Source: Cobetia marina (lineage in GTDB: Bacteria > Pseudomonadota > Gammaproteobacteria > Pseudomonadales > Halomonadaceae). From it: 64,000 nt of DNA. Positions 19,285 to 29,216 of this stretch are shown in pieces (the first letter of the stretch is position 1; the number at the start of each line of letters is the position of its first letter). A program made the position numbers and the translations under genes. Below the pieces are notes generated by a model. That model searched no databases and had not been told where the DNA came from. It saw nothing but the letters and a program-made list of their open reading frames with translations. The stretch is taken from contig NZ_CP017114.1 of NCBI RefSeq assembly GCF_001720485.1, positions 1,364,001 to 1,428,000 on the forward strand, read 5' to 3'.

Positions 19285-22248
19285 TCATTGCGCGTCCACC
19301 AGTGCCTGTACCTCGGCCAGCGACTCGCGGGCGTGTTCCAGATTGCGGCGCGTACGGTCGACCTTGGTGGCCAGTCGCTGGCGGCTTTCGTCATCTGCCT
19401 CGCTCAGTGCCGCCTCTGCCTTGCGATGGGCCGCCTCGGCCGCCTTGACCGCGATGCTGACCTGCTTGTGACGCTTGGCGAGGTTCTCGGCGCGCGATGC
19501 CTCGATCTCGGCCTGGGAGAGCGTCACGTTGCTGGCCATGCTGCCACGTCCCACCGATCCTGCGGCAGCCTTGGGGGCCTCGGGAATCAATTCACCCGCG
19601 CCCTTGGCGGCAGGCGGCGCGTCAGTGCCGTCAGCTTGCGCGCTGGTCAGGCGAACCTCGGCGGCGCGCAGGTTTTCCTGTGCGGTGGCCAGCAGGGTCT
19701 GCAGGTCCTCGATATCGCCTTCACCGCTTTCGCTGGCGCGGGCCAGCGCCTTCTCGGCCTTCTTGACCGCGATATTGGCGGCTGCACGCGCCGTCTTGAG
19801 CGCCTTGAGATCGGCAGCCGGCGCTGCGGCTGCAGGGGCAGCGGCGCCTGTCGAGGAAGTGCTGGCCGGCGCAGGGGCAGCTGGCTCGCTGGCGTCGCTG
19901 GCGGCCTTGAGGTCGGCTTCGGCCTTGGCAAGTCGCGCCCTGGCATCTGTCACGCTGGCCTCCAGCGCCGCGATGTCACCCTCACCGCTATCCTGTGCCG
20001 TCTTGAGGGCCTTCTCGGCCTTCTTGACGGCGATGTTGGCGGCGGCACGCGCCGTCTTGAGGGCCTTGAGATCGGCTGCCGGGGCAGCGGCGCCTGTCGT
20101 GGAGGTGCTTGCCGCCGCAGGGGCAGCTGACTCGCTGGTCTCGCTGGCGGCCTTGAGGTCGGCTTCGGCCTTGGCCAGTCGGGCCCTGGCATCCGTGACG
20201 CTGGCCTCCAGCGCCGCGATGTCACCCTCACCGCTGTCCTGTGCCGTCTTGAGGGCCTTCTCGGCCTTCTTGACGGCGATGTTGGCGGCGGCACGCGCCG
20301 TCTTGAGCGCCTTGAGGTCGCCAGCCGAAGCTGCGGCAGCTGGGGCTGCGGCGGCGGGGGCGGACGCGCCGGTGGCAGCAGAGGCGGGGGCCGCAGCGGC
20401 GGACTCGCTTGCCTCACTGGCGGCCTTGAGGGCGCTCTCGGCGCTGGCAAGCTTGGCCTTGGCCGCGGTCACGTTGGCCTCAAGCGCCGCAAGATCACTG
20501 GCGCTGCTCTCGCCACTGTCCTGAGCCGCCTTGAGCGCCTTCTCGGCCTTCTTGAGGGCAATGTTGGCCGCGGCGCGCGCCGTCTTGAAGGCCTTGAGGT
20601 CCGTCGCCGCTGCCGGCGCCGACGGAGCGGCGGCACTCGCTGTGGACGTCGTATCGGCGGCAGTCGCGGTCTCGGCGCGCGCTGAGGCGGCCTTCTGGGC
20701 GGCCTGGGCACGCTGCTGGCGCTTGGCTTCCTTCTCGGCTTCCTCGCGTGCCATGCGCGCCTGCTTGAACTCGAAGCGGTGACGGGCGCGCTCTGACTTG
20801 CGCGCGTCGTGCTGGGCGGTACGAATCTCGCCCTTGGCGAAGCGGTAATACTGCACCAGCGGAATCTGGCTGGGGCAGACATAGGAGCAGGCACCGCACT
20901 CGATGCAGTCCGCGAGGTTGTAGAGCTCGGCCTTGTCGAACTCGCGAGACTTGGAGAACCAGTAGAGCTGCTGCGGGAGCAGCTCCGCCGGACATGCCTG
21001 CTCGCACATGCCACAGCGGATGCAGGGTTGCTCGACAGCGGGGGCCGGCACCGCCTCAGGCGAGGAGGCCAGCAGACAATTGGTGGTCTTGATGATCGGC
21101 AGGGCGTCACTCTCGAGGGTGAAGCCCATCATCGGCCCACCCATCACCAGACGGGCGATGCCGCTCGCAGAAGGAGCAGCCAGGCGCAGCAGGTCACCGA
21201 TGGCGGTGCCCAGGCGAGCCTCGACGTTGTGCGGGTGCTGCAGGGCCTCGCCGGTCAGGGTGACGACCCGCGAGATCATCGGCTCGCCGAAGCACACCGC
21301 ACGCTGCACCGCGCGCACGGTGCCCGGATTGTGCACCACCACGCCGACATCCGCGGGCAGGCCGCGACTGGGCACTTCGCGATCAGTCAGCAGCTTGATC
21401 AGCTGCTTCTCACCGCCGGAGGGGTACTTGGTCGGCACCACTACGACTTCCAGACGTGAATCCAGCGGCGGCAGGCGCTTGTCGGCACGCCGGGCGCGAA
21501 TCGCCTGCTCCAGCGCGATGACGGCCTCGGGCTTGTTGTCCTCGATACCGATCAGGATGCACTCGGGGCCGATCAGGCTGGCGAGAATCTCGAGCCCTTC
21601 GATCAGCGCTTCCGGATGCGTGCGCATGGTCAGGTCATCGGCGGTGATGTAAGGCTCACACTCCGCCGCGTTCAGAATCAGGGTGTCGATGGCGTGGCGC
21701 TCACGCACGCGCGCCTTCACCGCCGAGGGGAAGCCCGCACCGCCCTGGCCGACCACGCCGGCATCCTGCAGGCGCTGGATCAGGTCCTGGGCTTCCTGCT
21801 GGCGCCAGTCGCGCCAGGCCTCAAGGCGCGCCCATTCATCGATCTCGCTGTCACGCTCGATCACGATGCACAGATCTTCCAGGCCCGAGACGTGAGGGAT
21901 CTGACGCGGCTCGATGGCGGTGACCACGCCGGTGATGCTGGCATGCACCGGCGCGGAGATCATGCCCTGGGCGCGAGCGATCAGCTCACCGGTCTTCACG
22001 CGCTGGCCGATCTCCACCAGCGGCTGGGCGGGCGCGCCGATATGCTGACTGAGCGGCAGTACCACCTCATGGGGCAACGGGGCAGCCACCAGCGGGGCGC
22101 GATTGGAGAGTGCCTTGTGTTCCGGCGGGTGAATGCCGCCGTGGAAGTCGAATACGCGGGGAGCGCTGTCACTGCCTGTCGCGCGCGGGGCAGCAGTGCT
22201 CGTGGCAGAACGGGACGTCACCATGGACTTGAGCAACGACAGAACCAT
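19285..22248 (-). CDS. rsxC: Electron transport complex subunit RsxC with long repeat tail
   Basis: RsxC is the peripheral NADH/FMN- and iron-sulfur-binding subunit. The first 500 residues are the conserved part: GQGGAGFPSAVK (167-178, nucleotide/FMN site), then two [4Fe-4S] motifs, CIRCGMCEQACP (409-420) and CIECGACSYVCP (448-459). From about 490 to the end (987) the chain is Ala/Lys/Glu-rich and predicted to be coiled coil, with four tandem repeats of 82-94 residues beginning DLKA(F/L)KTARAAANIA at 549, 643, 725 and 812. E. coli RsxC also has a shorter Ala-rich tail (740 residues in all). ATG overlaps the rsxB stop in TGATG. Confidence 0.94.
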   Translation of the reverse strand: MVLSLLKSMVTSRSATSTAAPRATGSDSAPRVFDFHGGIHPPEHKALSNRAPLVAAPLPHEVVLPLSQHIGAPAQPLVEIGQRVKTGELIARAQGMISAPVHASITGVVTAIEPRQIPHVSGLEDLCIVIERDSEIDEWARLEAWRDWRQQEAQDLIQRLQDAGVVGQGGAGFPSAVKARVRERHAIDTLILNAAECEPYITADDLTMRTHPEALIEGLEILASLIGPECILIGIEDNKPEAVIALEQAIRARRADKRLPPLDSRLEVVVVPTKYPSGGEKQLIKLLTDREVPSRGLPADVGVVVHNPGTVRAVQRAVCFGEPMISRVVTLTGEALQHPHNVEARLGTAIGDLLRLAAPSASGIARLVMGGPMMGFTLESDALPIIKTTNCLLASSPEAVPAPAVEQPCIRCGMCEQACPAELLPQQLYWFSKSREFDKAELYNLADCIECGACSYVCPSQIPLVQYYRFAKGEIRTAQHDARKSERARHRFEFKQARMAREEAEKEAKRQQRAQAAQKAASARAETATAADTTSTASAAAPSAPAAATDLKAFKTARAAANIALKKAEKALKAAQDSGESSASDLAALEANVTAAKAKLASAESALKAASEASESAAAAPASAATGASAPAAAAPAAAASAGDLKALKTARAAANIAVKKAEKALKTAQDSGEGDIAALEASVTDARARLAKAEADLKAASETSESAAPAAASTSTTGAAAPAADLKALKTARAAANIAVKKAEKALKTAQDSGEGDIAALEASVTDARARLAKAEADLKAASDASEPAAPAPASTSSTGAAAPAAAAPAADLKALKTARAAANIAVKKAEKALARASESGEGDIEDLQTLLATAQENLRAAEVRLTSAQADGTDAPPAAKGAGELIPEAPKAAAGSVGRGSMASNVTLSQAEIEASRAENLAKRHKQVSIAVKAAEAAHRKAEAALSEADDESRQRLATKVDRTRRNLEHARESLAEVQALVDAQ
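19639..20604 (-). repeat. Four in-frame tandem repeats within rsxC
   Basis: Repeat units start at codons 549, 643, 725 and 812, giving DNA periods of 282, 246 and 261 bp. The helical segment is nearly identical in each, while Ala/Pro/Ser/Thr linkers vary in length. The two central units are almost identical at DNA level, suggesting recent duplication or conversion. Confidence 0.9.
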
Positions 22249-22895
22249 CAGGCGACATTCCTTGCAGAGGTGGCGGTAGCGCGCTCTTGCGGGGCAGCGT
22301 CAGTGACGATCAGGCTGCCGCTGAAGCGGGTATTGTCTCGGGTCGGGCCGGCCGGCTGTGGCCAGTGCCAGCTGCGCACGTCGGTGGCGACCGGCACCAT
22401 GTCGATGCAGTCCACCGGGCAGGGCTCGACGCACAGGTCGCAGCCGGTGCATTCGTCGGCGATCACGGTATGCATGTGCTTGGCGGCGCCCAGGATGGCG
22501 TCCACCGGACAGGCCTGGATGCACTTGGTGCAGCCGATGCATTCGTCTTCGCGAATCACCGCCACCTTGGGGGCGTTGTCGGCATCGCCATCCAGCGGCG
22601 TGGCCTCGCGCCCCAGCAGGTCGGCCAGCGAGGCGATGGTGCTCTCGCCACCCGGTGGGCACTTGTTGATCTCGTCCCCCTCGGCGATGGCCTGGGCATA
22701 GGGCTTGCAGCCCGGATAGCCGCACTGGCCGCACTGGGTCTGCGGCAGCAGCTGGTCGATCTGCTCGACGATGGGGTCGCCCTCGACCTTGAAGGCCACC
22801 GAGGCGAAGCCGAGCAGGCCACCGAAGACGATCGCCATGGCCACCAGCGCGATGATGGCGGAGATCAGCGTATGGTCGTTGAGGAAATCGAGCAT
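22248..22895 (-). CDS. rsxB: Electron transport complex subunit RsxB
   Basis: Iron-sulfur subunit of Rsx. The 215-residue protein has an N-terminal membrane anchor (about 10-33), a 4Fe-4S domain with Cys55, Cys58, Cys63 and Cys79 ([10 protein letters not shown]...KCPPGG), and two ferredoxin-type clusters [12 protein letters not shown] and [12 protein letters not shown]. It begins 1 bp after the rsxA stop and shares one base with the rsxC start, so it is tightly coupled. The tail after residue 185 is variable. Confidence 0.95.
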   Translation of the reverse strand: MLDFLNDHTLISAIIALVAMAIVFGGLLGFASVAFKVEGDPIVEQIDQLLPQTQCGQCGYPGCKPYAQAIAEGDEINKCPPGGESTIASLADLLGREATPLDGDADNAPKVAVIREDECIGCTKCIQACPVDAILGAAKHMHTVIADECTGCDLCVEPCPVDCIDMVPVATDVRSWHWPQPAGPTRDNTRFSGSLIVTDAAPQERATATSARNVA

Positions 22896-22896
22896 G

Positions 22897-23478
22897 TCAG
22901 ATCTGCACCAGTCCGGAGAAGCCGAGGAAGGCCAGCGACATCAGGCTGGCGGTGATCATCGCGATGGCCGGGCCCTGGAAGGGGCGTGGCACATCGGCGA
23001 AGGCCAGGCGCTCACGCATGGCGGCGAACAGCACCAGCACCAGCGAGAAGCCCACGGCCGCACCGAAACCGTAGAGCGTGGCTTCCATGAAGCTTGAATT
23101 GCGGTTCAGGGTCAGCAGCGCCACGCCGAGCACCGCACAGTTGGTGGTGATCAGCGGCAGGAAGATGCCCAGCACCTGGTAGAGCAGCGGACTGGTCTTC
23201 TTGACCACCATCTCGGTGAACTGCACCACCACGGCAATCACCATGATAAACGCGATGGTGCGCAGGTACTCAAGCCCCAGCGGCGCGAGGATGAAGTGGT
23301 AGGTCAGGTAGGCGCACATCGAGGACAGAGTGAGCACGAAGGTGGTGGCCAGCGACATGCCCATCGCCGACTCCAGCTTGTTGGAGACCCCCATGAACGG
23401 GCACAGGCCGAGGAACTGAACCAGCACGAAATTGTTGACCAGGATGGTGCTGATCAGGATAAGAAGGTATTCACTCAT
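22897..23478 (-). CDS. rsxA: Electron transport complex subunit RsxA
   Basis: First gene of the operon: a 193-residue membrane protein of standard length with six helices, [18 protein letters not shown] at the start and [19 protein letters not shown] in the middle, the paired motif shared with RsxE. RsxA and RsxE form the inverted pair at the core of the complex. The upstream region holds a minus-strand TATAAT at 23626-23631. Confidence 0.96.
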   Translation of the reverse strand: MSEYLLILISTILVNNFVLVQFLGLCPFMGVSNKLESAMGMSLATTFVLTLSSMCAYLTYHFILAPLGLEYLRTIAFIMVIAVVVQFTEMVVKKTSPLLYQVLGIFLPLITTNCAVLGVALLTLNRNSSFMEATLYGFGAAVGFSLVLVLFAAMRERLAFADVPRPFQGPAIAMITASLMSLAFLGFSGLVQI

Positions 23479-23625
23479 CAGGGGCGTCGCTCGGTCAGGG
23501 TGTTTCGAAGGCGCTCTGGTGTACGGTCGACAGGCATGACGCTGCGCTAGCAGAAGATCATGGCGCGTCGCTGTCGTGCGCAGTCAGGATGCGGCACGTC
23601 AGGAAGGAGCGTCGAGCGCGGCAGC

Positions 23626-23654
23626 ATTATACGCAAGATACTGCCTGCCGACAG
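23626..23654 (-). promoter_or_regulatory. Promoter candidate for rsxABCDGE
   Basis: Minus-strand TATAAT (23631 down to 23626) with CTGTCG 17 bp upstream (23654-23649), a weak -35. It would give a leader of about 140 nt before rsxA. Confidence 0.5.
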
Positions 23655-23728
23655 CCTGTAGCGTGGCAATCAAGGCGCAGTGTTGCCAGTGTGAGACGGC
23701 CATTGTTTCGTGTTTTGCTTGGTTCTTG

Positions 23729-23758
23729 AAGTAATAAAGAAGAATTCCTTTATTACTT
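23729..23758 (+). terminator. AT-rich inverted repeat upstream of the DUF3465 gene
   Basis: A perfect 11-bp stem AAGTAATAAAG/CTTTATTACTT with loop AAGAATTC is followed by TTT. The stem is AT-rich, unlike every other terminator here, so it may be a weak terminator or a dyad operator for the gene starting at 23820. Confidence 0.4.
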
Positions 23759-23819
23759 TTTATGATTTTGGCGTTGCCAGTGTCTCTTCATCCTCAAGGG
23801 ATTGCACAAGGAGTGGGAT

Positions 23820-24320
23820 ATGCGTCGATCGGGTTCGCGCGGCAGGCGGCCGTTGTGGGTCATTGTCATCGTGGTCATCCTGGCGGGAATTTCCCAGCTG
23901 ACGGGCAATGGCAACCTTTCGCTCACACAGTGGTGGAGCGACTTCCGCTCTCCGCAGGCCGCGCAGGAGCAGGGCACCGGCTCCGCGGATGAGCAGCGCC
24001 TGCGCGATGCCATCCGCGCGCAGCAGAGTGATGTGCAGGTGCGCGGCACGGGGGAGGTGATACGCCTGCTCCGGGATGATCTCAAGGGCAGTCGTCATCA
24101 GAAATTCCTGATTCGAGTGGCAGGCGGGACCACCATTCTGGTGGCGCATAACATCGATCTCGCGCCGCGTATCGACAGTCTTCAGGTCGGGGATCGCATC
24201 GGCTTCTACGGGGAATACGAGTGGACCGACAAGGGCGGCGTGATCCACTGGACGCATCATGATCCCGGTGGCCGCCATGTGGGCGGCTGGCTGGAGCATG
24301 CCGGCCGTCGTTACGAGTGA
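23820..24320 (+). CDS. DUF3465 family protein
   Basis: A 166-residue protein with a basic N-terminus and one hydrophobic segment (about 13-29, [15 protein letters not shown]) that should anchor or export it. The C-terminal domain of about 100 residues matches DUF3465: [46 protein letters not shown], and the signature [21 protein letters not shown]. The fold looks like a small beta barrel resembling an OB fold; function is unknown. ATG at 23820 follows AAGGAG closely. A strong terminator follows at 24359. Confidence 0.82.
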   Translation: MRRSGSRGRRPLWVIVIVVILAGISQLTGNGNLSLTQWWSDFRSPQAAQEQGTGSADEQRLRDAIRAQQSDVQVRGTGEVIRLLRDDLKGSRHQKFLIRVAGGTTILVAHNIDLAPRIDSLQVGDRIGFYGEYEWTDKGGVIHWTHHDPGGRHVGGWLEHAGRRYE

Positions 24321-24358
24321 TCGTGATACTGCCGAGTCCTTAGCCAGATGCCTGAACG

Positions 24359-24395
24359 ACAACGCCCCGCCAGAGACTCTCTGGCGGGGCGTTGT
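24359..24395. terminator. Bidirectional terminator
   Basis: A perfect 17-bp stem (ACAACGCCCCGCCAGAG at 24359-24375 with its complement at 24379-24395) has a 3-nt loop. It lies between the convergent DUF3465 gene and metG. Confidence 0.85.
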
Positions 24396-24456
24396 GCTGA
24401 AGAGCCCTCAGCATGTTGCAAAGAGTCCTCAGCGTGTTGAAAGAGCCCTCAGTGCA

Positions 24457-26508
24457 TCAAGTGACGCGCTGACCCGGCTTGGCACCGGTGTGCGGCTCCA
24501 GCAGGTAGATGCCTTCGTCATCACCGGCGGCCAGCACCATGCCTTCGGAGACACCGAAGCGCATCTTGCGCGGTGCCAGGTTGGCGACCATCACGGTCAG
24601 GCGGCCTTCCAGGGCTTCCGGCGCGTAGGCGGACTTGATGCCGGAGAATACGGTGCGCGTCTCGCCACCGATATCCAATGTCAGCTTGAGCAGCTTGGCC
24701 GCCTTCTCGACGTGCTCCGCCTTGACGATCTTCGCCACGCGCAGGTCGGTCTTCATGAAGGTGTCGAAGTCGATCTCCTCGGCGATCGGATCGGCGTCGA
24801 GCGGGCTCGGCGCGGCGGCAGCTTCCGCCTTGGCGGTGCCGTCCTTGATCTTCTGCTCCTCGACCAGCACTTCGCGCGAGGCTTCGAGCATCTTGTCGAT
24901 GCGCTCCGGCTCGACGCGGGTCAGCAGCGGCTTGAACTTGTTGATGGCATGATCGGTCAGCACGCTTTCACGGCTGGCCCAGTCCAGGCTCTCGAGGTTC
25001 AGGAAGTCGCGCGCCTTGTCGGCCAGCTCCGGAATCACCGGCGCCAGATAGACCATCAGCTGACGGAACAGGTTGATGCCCACGGAGCAGACCTCGAGCA
25101 CTTCCTGCTCGCGACCGTCTTCCTTGGCCATCGCCCACGGCGCCTTGTCGGCGATGTAGGTGTTGGCTTCATCGGCCAGCTCCATCACCTTGCGCATGGC
25201 GCGGGCGAATTCACGGGCTTCGAAGTCCGCCGCGATGCCTTCGCCAGCGGCGATGAAGCGCTCGACCAGCTCCGGCTCGGCGCAGGTGGCGGACAGCTTG
25301 CCGTCGCCCAGCTTCTTGACGAAGCCGGCACAGCGGCTGGCGATGTTGACCACCTTGCCGACCAGGTCGGAATTCACGCGGGCGGTGAAGTCCTCAAGGT
25401 TGAGGTCGAGGTCATCGACGCCGGAGGTCAGCTTGGCGGCGAAGTAGTAGCGCAGGTATTCCGGGTTGAGGAACTGCGCGTAGGTATCGGCCTTGATGAA
25501 GGTGCCGCGCGACTTGGACATCTTGGCGCCGTTCACGGTCACGAAACCATGGCAGTTGACGCCGGTCGGGGTGCGCATGCCGGCACCTTCCAGCATCGCC
25601 GGCCAGAACAGGGCGTGGAAGTAGACGATGTCCTTGCCGATGAAGTGATAGACCTCGGCGTCGGAATCGGCCTTCCAGTAGCTGTCGAAGTCGATGCCCT
25701 GCTTCTCGCACAGGTTCTGGAAGCTGGCGAGATAGCCGATCGGCGCGTCCAGCCACACGTAGAAGTACTTGCCCGGCGCGTCCGGAATCTCGAAGCCGAA
25801 GTACGGTGCATCGCGGGAGATGTCCCACTCGGCCAGACCCGCCTCGAACCATTCCTGCAGCTTGTTGGAGATCTGGCTCTGCACGCGGCCGCTCTTGGTC
25901 CACTCCTTGAGGAACTCGGCGAAGTTCGGCAGCTTGAAGAAGTAGTGCGTGGAGGTGCGCATTTCCGGGGTAGCACCGGAGATGGCCGAGACCGGATCGA
26001 TCAGCTCGGCCGGCGTGTAGGCCGCGCCACAGGCTTCACAGTTGTCGCCATACTGGTCCTCGGTCTTGCACTTCGGGCAGGTGCCCTTGATGAAGCGGTC
26101 GGCGAGGAACAGGCCCTTGACCGGATCGAACATCTGCTCGATATCGCGGGTGGCAATATGGCCGGCATCACGCAGCGCCAGATAGATGCGCTCGCTGTGG
26201 GCGCGGTTCTCCGGCGAGTGGGTGGAGTGGTAGTTGTCAAAGTCGACACCGAACTTGGCGAAATCGGCCTGGTGCTCGTCACTCACGCGCTGGATCAGCT
26301 GCTCGGCGGTGACGCCTTCCTGCTCGGCCCGCAGCATGATGGCGGTACCGTGGGCGTCATCGGCGCACACGTAATGGCATTCGTGGCCACGACTTTTCTG
26401 GAAGCGTACCCAGATGTCGGTCTGGATGTACTCAAGCAGGTGACCCAGGTGGATCGACCCATTGGCATAGGGCAGGGCACTGGTGACCAGAATCTTGCGC
26501 GCTGACAT
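24457..26508 (-). CDS. metG: Methionyl-tRNA synthetase
   Basis: MetG charges initiator and elongator tRNA-Met. The 683-residue protein has the class I signatures HLGH (in [13 protein letters not shown]) and KMSKS (in [11 protein letters not shown]), a four-Cys zinc knuckle CPKC...CEAC, and the C-terminal tRNA-binding/dimerisation domain (about 575-683, [18 protein letters not shown]). ATG at 26508 gives the family N-terminus [17 protein letters not shown]; the frame is open further upstream but without family similarity. It is divergent from the TerB-like gene. Confidence 0.98.
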   Translation of the reverse strand: MSARKILVTSALPYANGSIHLGHLLEYIQTDIWVRFQKSRGHECHYVCADDAHGTAIMLRAEQEGVTAEQLIQRVSDEHQADFAKFGVDFDNYHSTHSPENRAHSERIYLALRDAGHIATRDIEQMFDPVKGLFLADRFIKGTCPKCKTEDQYGDNCEACGAAYTPAELIDPVSAISGATPEMRTSTHYFFKLPNFAEFLKEWTKSGRVQSQISNKLQEWFEAGLAEWDISRDAPYFGFEIPDAPGKYFYVWLDAPIGYLASFQNLCEKQGIDFDSYWKADSDAEVYHFIGKDIVYFHALFWPAMLEGAGMRTPTGVNCHGFVTVNGAKMSKSRGTFIKADTYAQFLNPEYLRYYFAAKLTSGVDDLDLNLEDFTARVNSDLVGKVVNIASRCAGFVKKLGDGKLSATCAEPELVERFIAAGEGIAADFEAREFARAMRKVMELADEANTYIADKAPWAMAKEDGREQEVLEVCSVGINLFRQLMVYLAPVIPELADKARDFLNLESLDWASRESVLTDHAINKFKPLLTRVEPERIDKMLEASREVLVEEQKIKDGTAKAEAAAAPSPLDADPIAEEIDFDTFMKTDLRVAKIVKAEHVEKAAKLLKLTLDIGGETRTVFSGIKSAYAPEALEGRLTVMVANLAPRKMRFGVSEGMVLAAGDDEGIYLLEPHTGAKPGQRVT

Positions 26509-26755
26509 GAGGCCTCGTCTTGACGGTAAAGGGCGCCTGCTGCGTGAAGGGCAGCGGCTCGCCGGAATGACACGTGATAGGGGCGAACGCATCGCCCCGT
26601 CGGGATGAGCGCTACTATATCGCGAAGGTGCGGGCGGCGCGAAGGGCGCGTCGCGTCACCAGCAACGCCGCCATGCGCAACTGTGCGGTTGCATCCCTTC
26701 CCGGCGCCCTCATGAAGGATGCTATACGCCACTTTTCCCGTTTCTGGAGGTCAGC

Positions 26756-27229
26756 ATGGCAGCTCAACTATCCGTCGCCGGTCAGATCAATCGTCTCATC
26801 CGTCAGGTGATGATGCCCGGCAGCAACGCGCGCCCCAACGATGAACCCGGCCCCGAGCTTGCGATGGCCGTGCTGATGTTCGAGGTGGTGCGCGCCGATG
26901 ACCACCTCGACGTGCGCGAGCGAGAAGCGCTTGCACGCCAGCTGGCCGAGCGTTTCTCGCTGGAGAAGGATGAGCTTGCCAGCCTGTTGTCCCAGGCCGA
27001 ACAGGATGCCGAACAGGCCACGGATCACTACCGCTTCGTCAAGCAGCTCAACGAGCACATGAGCCTTGAGGAGCGCACCGAGCTGATCGGCATGCTCTGG
27101 GAGCTGGCGTACGCCGATGGCGAGCTGGATGCTCATGAGGAGCATCGCATCCGCCGGCTTGCCGGACTGCTGCACGTCAGTCACAGCGAATTCATCCGTA
27201 CCAAGCTGGCGGCCCAGCCGAACAAGTAA
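26756..27229 (+). CDS. TerB-like (tellurite resistance family) protein
   Basis: A 157-residue soluble, mostly helical protein resembling the TerB/DjlA-N family, which binds metal through acidic residues. The two family half-motifs are visible: AVLMFEVVRADDHLDVREREAL and LWELAYADGELDAHEEHRIRRLAGLL. ATG at 26756 follows GGAGG at good spacing. No other ter genes are nearby, so tellurite resistance should not be assumed; stand-alone TerB-like proteins are common and uncharacterised. Confidence 0.83.
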   Translation: MAAQLSVAGQINRLIRQVMMPGSNARPNDEPGPELAMAVLMFEVVRADDHLDVREREALARQLAERFSLEKDELASLLSQAEQDAEQATDHYRFVKQLNEHMSLEERTELIGMLWELAYADGELDAHEEHRIRRLAGLLHVSHSEFIRTKLAAQPNK

Positions 27230-27248
27230 GCGCAGCCGCTCTCATGCA

Positions 27249-27281
27249 GACGCCCCCGCTGCCAATGGCAACGGGGGCGTC
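27249..27281. terminator. Bidirectional terminator
   Basis: A 10-bp outer stem GACGCCCCCG/CGGGGGCGTC plus an inner TGCC/GGCA stem lies between convergent genes ending at 27229 and 27352. Confidence 0.75.
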
Positions 27282-27351
27282 GTGTTTCCGACTTGTGGTC
27301 GCAGTGTCGGTAGGCTCTCAACAGCGGTCATCCAGCAACAGCGGCTCGCGC

Positions 27352-28056
27352 TCAGTTGCGATAGAACAGGTGCTGACCGATGCGCGCGGTGCGCACGAAG
27401 CGCTTGGCCCAGTAGGGCGTGGCGTAGCGGGCGTGGAAGTAGAGCGCGCCGTCGGTGACGTCTTCCAGCTGATGGTTGAGCGCCTGACGGGCCACGTCGC
27501 GTGCCTCGGCGTAGGCTTCCGGCTCGCGAATCCTGTCGGAACGCCCGTCACACCACCAGGAGAACTGGCAGCTGCCGCTCTCGCCGCCCTGCTTGACCAC
27601 GCCACAGAGGCTGTCGGGGAAGCGCGGGTCGGCGGCGCGGTTGATCACCACGTTGACGATGCCCTGCATGCCGCTTCGGCCTTCGCCCTTGGCTTCCCAG
27701 TAGGCGGCGCGCGCCAGACAGGTCAGCGGGTCGTCCACCGGTCGCTGGCCATTGGGGTCGATGGCGCGGGCGCCGGCCTTGGTCAGCAACAGCTCATCGG
27801 GGATATCGTCCTGGCCTCGCACCAGCAGGCTCTCGAGGCGCTCGGCCTTGGCGGCGGCGCTGACGGCATTGGCAGCGGCAGGGGTGTCCGAGGCCTGTGG
27901 CGCCGAGCAGCCAGCCGCCAGCGTCAGCCCCGCGACAAGCAGCAGATGACGCAGTCCACGCAGCGTGGCGTGGCGGTCGATGCCGGCAATGCCGCGGCGC
28001 GGTGCCGGGGGTGTAGCGTGGGCACGCACGGGGTGCGCGGATGTCGATGGACGCAT
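27352..28056 (-). CDS. SleB-type cell wall hydrolase, lipoprotein
   Basis: A 234-residue predicted lipoprotein with lipobox LTLAAGC and a C-terminal hydrolase-2 (SleB-like) domain: CLARAAYWEAKGEGRSGMQGIVNVVINR, SFCQFSWWCDG-like CQFSWWCDG, and DGALYFHARYATPYW. The Glu in YWEAKGE is the likely catalytic residue of this peptidoglycan amidase/transglycosylase family. The region before the lipobox is long (about 49 residues) if the ATG at 28056 is used; a GTG at 28029 would shorten it only partly. It is likely attached to the outer membrane and acts in wall turnover. Confidence 0.85.
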   Translation of the reverse strand: MRPSTSAHPVRAHATPPAPRRGIAGIDRHATLRGLRHLLLVAGLTLAAGCSAPQASDTPAAANAVSAAAKAERLESLLVRGQDDIPDELLLTKAGARAIDPNGQRPVDDPLTCLARAAYWEAKGEGRSGMQGIVNVVINRAADPRFPDSLCGVVKQGGESGSCQFSWWCDGRSDRIREPEAYAEARDVARQALNHQLEDVTDGALYFHARYATPYWAKRFVRTARIGQHLFYRN

Positions 28057-28460
28057 GCAGTTTACCTGTAGACATGTCCTGTAGGCTTGGGGTGGTGTGC
28101 CAATCTAGGCAGTGACACAGGCATCCCCCGGCGTGATGACCCTTCGGGCGCGATCGAGCAGTAATGGTCGCATGAGGGCGAGTCGCACTGACGCGCCATC
28201 TTGCCCGATGTCATTCGTTCGATGCCCCTTGTCGGCTTCAACGCAACTCTGACGCAGCTCAGACGACGACAGTCGGGAAGAGTTCCCTGCCGCCATTGAA
28301 TCACGCCGGGCGGCGGCGGGCATTCTCCCGTGTCATCGCGCCGGCATGTCGTTATCATGGCCGGTCTTCGTGATTGTCCATCGTGCATCACACTTCGTCA
28401 TCCTGCGCTGGTGCGTGCCATTACCTCCGGTTGCTAGCGTCGCTGTCCTTGAGAGTTTCC
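28057..28460. other. Divergent gap without a gene
   Basis: These 404 bp between the hydrolase and the RsuA-like gene contain no supported gene or clear regulatory element. Confidence 0.45.
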
Positions 28461-29174
28461 ATGACTGAACCCGTCCGTCTATCCAAGTTCCTGGCCCATC
28501 AGCAGGGCATTTCACGTCGTGAAGCCGAGCATCTCATCGCCCAGGGCGTGGTGCGAGTCGCGGGCGAAGTCGTCGAGGCGCCGTTCTTCAAGGTCACGGA
28601 TGAGGAAGTCACGGTCGATGAGGGCGCCAGCATGGAGCCCATCGCGCCGATGACTCTGGTGTGGTATCGCCCGCCGGGCGCTCCGCTGCCGGACCCGCTC
28701 ACCCTGCGTGACGGCGCGCCGCGCAGTGCGCTGGACAACAGTGGTGCCGACTGGCTCAAGGTGCATTTCCTGTCCCAGCAGCCGCTGGCGGAGCTGGCCG
28801 AGCAGGAGTCCGGCCTGGTGGTGTGGTCACAGAATCGCGGCGTGATCCGCAAGCTCGGTGATGACCTGGACCAGCTGGAGCAGGAATACGTCGTCGAAGT
28901 GGAAGGGACGCTTGATGACGACGGCCTCAAGCGTATCGGCTTCGCGCTGTGCGCCGACATCCGTGGCCGCAAGCCCAAGGTCAGCATCAGCTGGCAGAGC
29001 GATACCCGTCTGCGCATCGCCATGAAGCGCGTGCCGGTGGGCGGTATCCGTGGCGCGGTTGAGGAGCAGGGCCTCAAGGTCATCGAGGTCCGTCGTCTGC
29101 GCCTGGGCGCGATCCTGCTGGGCCGCATGGCACCGGGCGAGTGGCGTTTCCTGCCGGTCGACGTGCGTTTCTGA
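28461..29174 (+). CDS. RsuA/RluB-like S4-domain protein lacking the catalytic Asp
   Basis: A 237-residue protein with an N-terminal S4 RNA-binding domain (about 4-55, RLSKFLAHQQGISRREAEHLIAQG) and a C-terminal region patterned on RsuA-family pseudouridine synthases: EQEYVVEVEGTL, EQGLKVIEVRRLRLGAILLG and PGEWRFL. Where the family has GRLDxxTxGL with the catalytic Asp, this protein reads LAELAEQESGL; aligned on the GL, Ala replaces Asp. It is therefore probably not a pseudouridine synthase but an RNA-binding relative. From memory, similar Asp-less proteins occur in Pseudomonas. ATG at 28461 starts MTEPVRLSKFL. Confidence 0.8.
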   Translation: MTEPVRLSKFLAHQQGISRREAEHLIAQGVVRVAGEVVEAPFFKVTDEEVTVDEGASMEPIAPMTLVWYRPPGAPLPDPLTLRDGAPRSALDNSGADWLKVHFLSQQPLAELAEQESGLVVWSQNRGVIRKLGDDLDQLEQEYVVEVEGTLDDDGLKRIGFALCADIRGRKPKVSISWQSDTRLRIAMKRVPVGGIRGAVEEQGLKVIEVRRLRLGAILLGRMAPGEWRFLPVDVRF

Positions 29175-29216
29175 TTGCCCCCGGGGGCATGGTTTCCTTG
29201 GACATGGTGCATCGGC

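Larger units (their letters stand above)
23479..23819. other. Divergent region between rsxA and the DUF3465 gene
   Basis: These 341 bp hold the rsxA promoter candidate (23626-23654) and, nearer the + strand gene, an unusually AT-rich 60-bp patch with an 11-bp inverted repeat at 23729-23758. No gene was seen. Confidence 0.5.

Noticed and set aside
24259..26505. A 748-codon open frame antisense to metG
   Set aside because: It overlaps the whole of a clear metG on the other strand and shows no recognisable domain.
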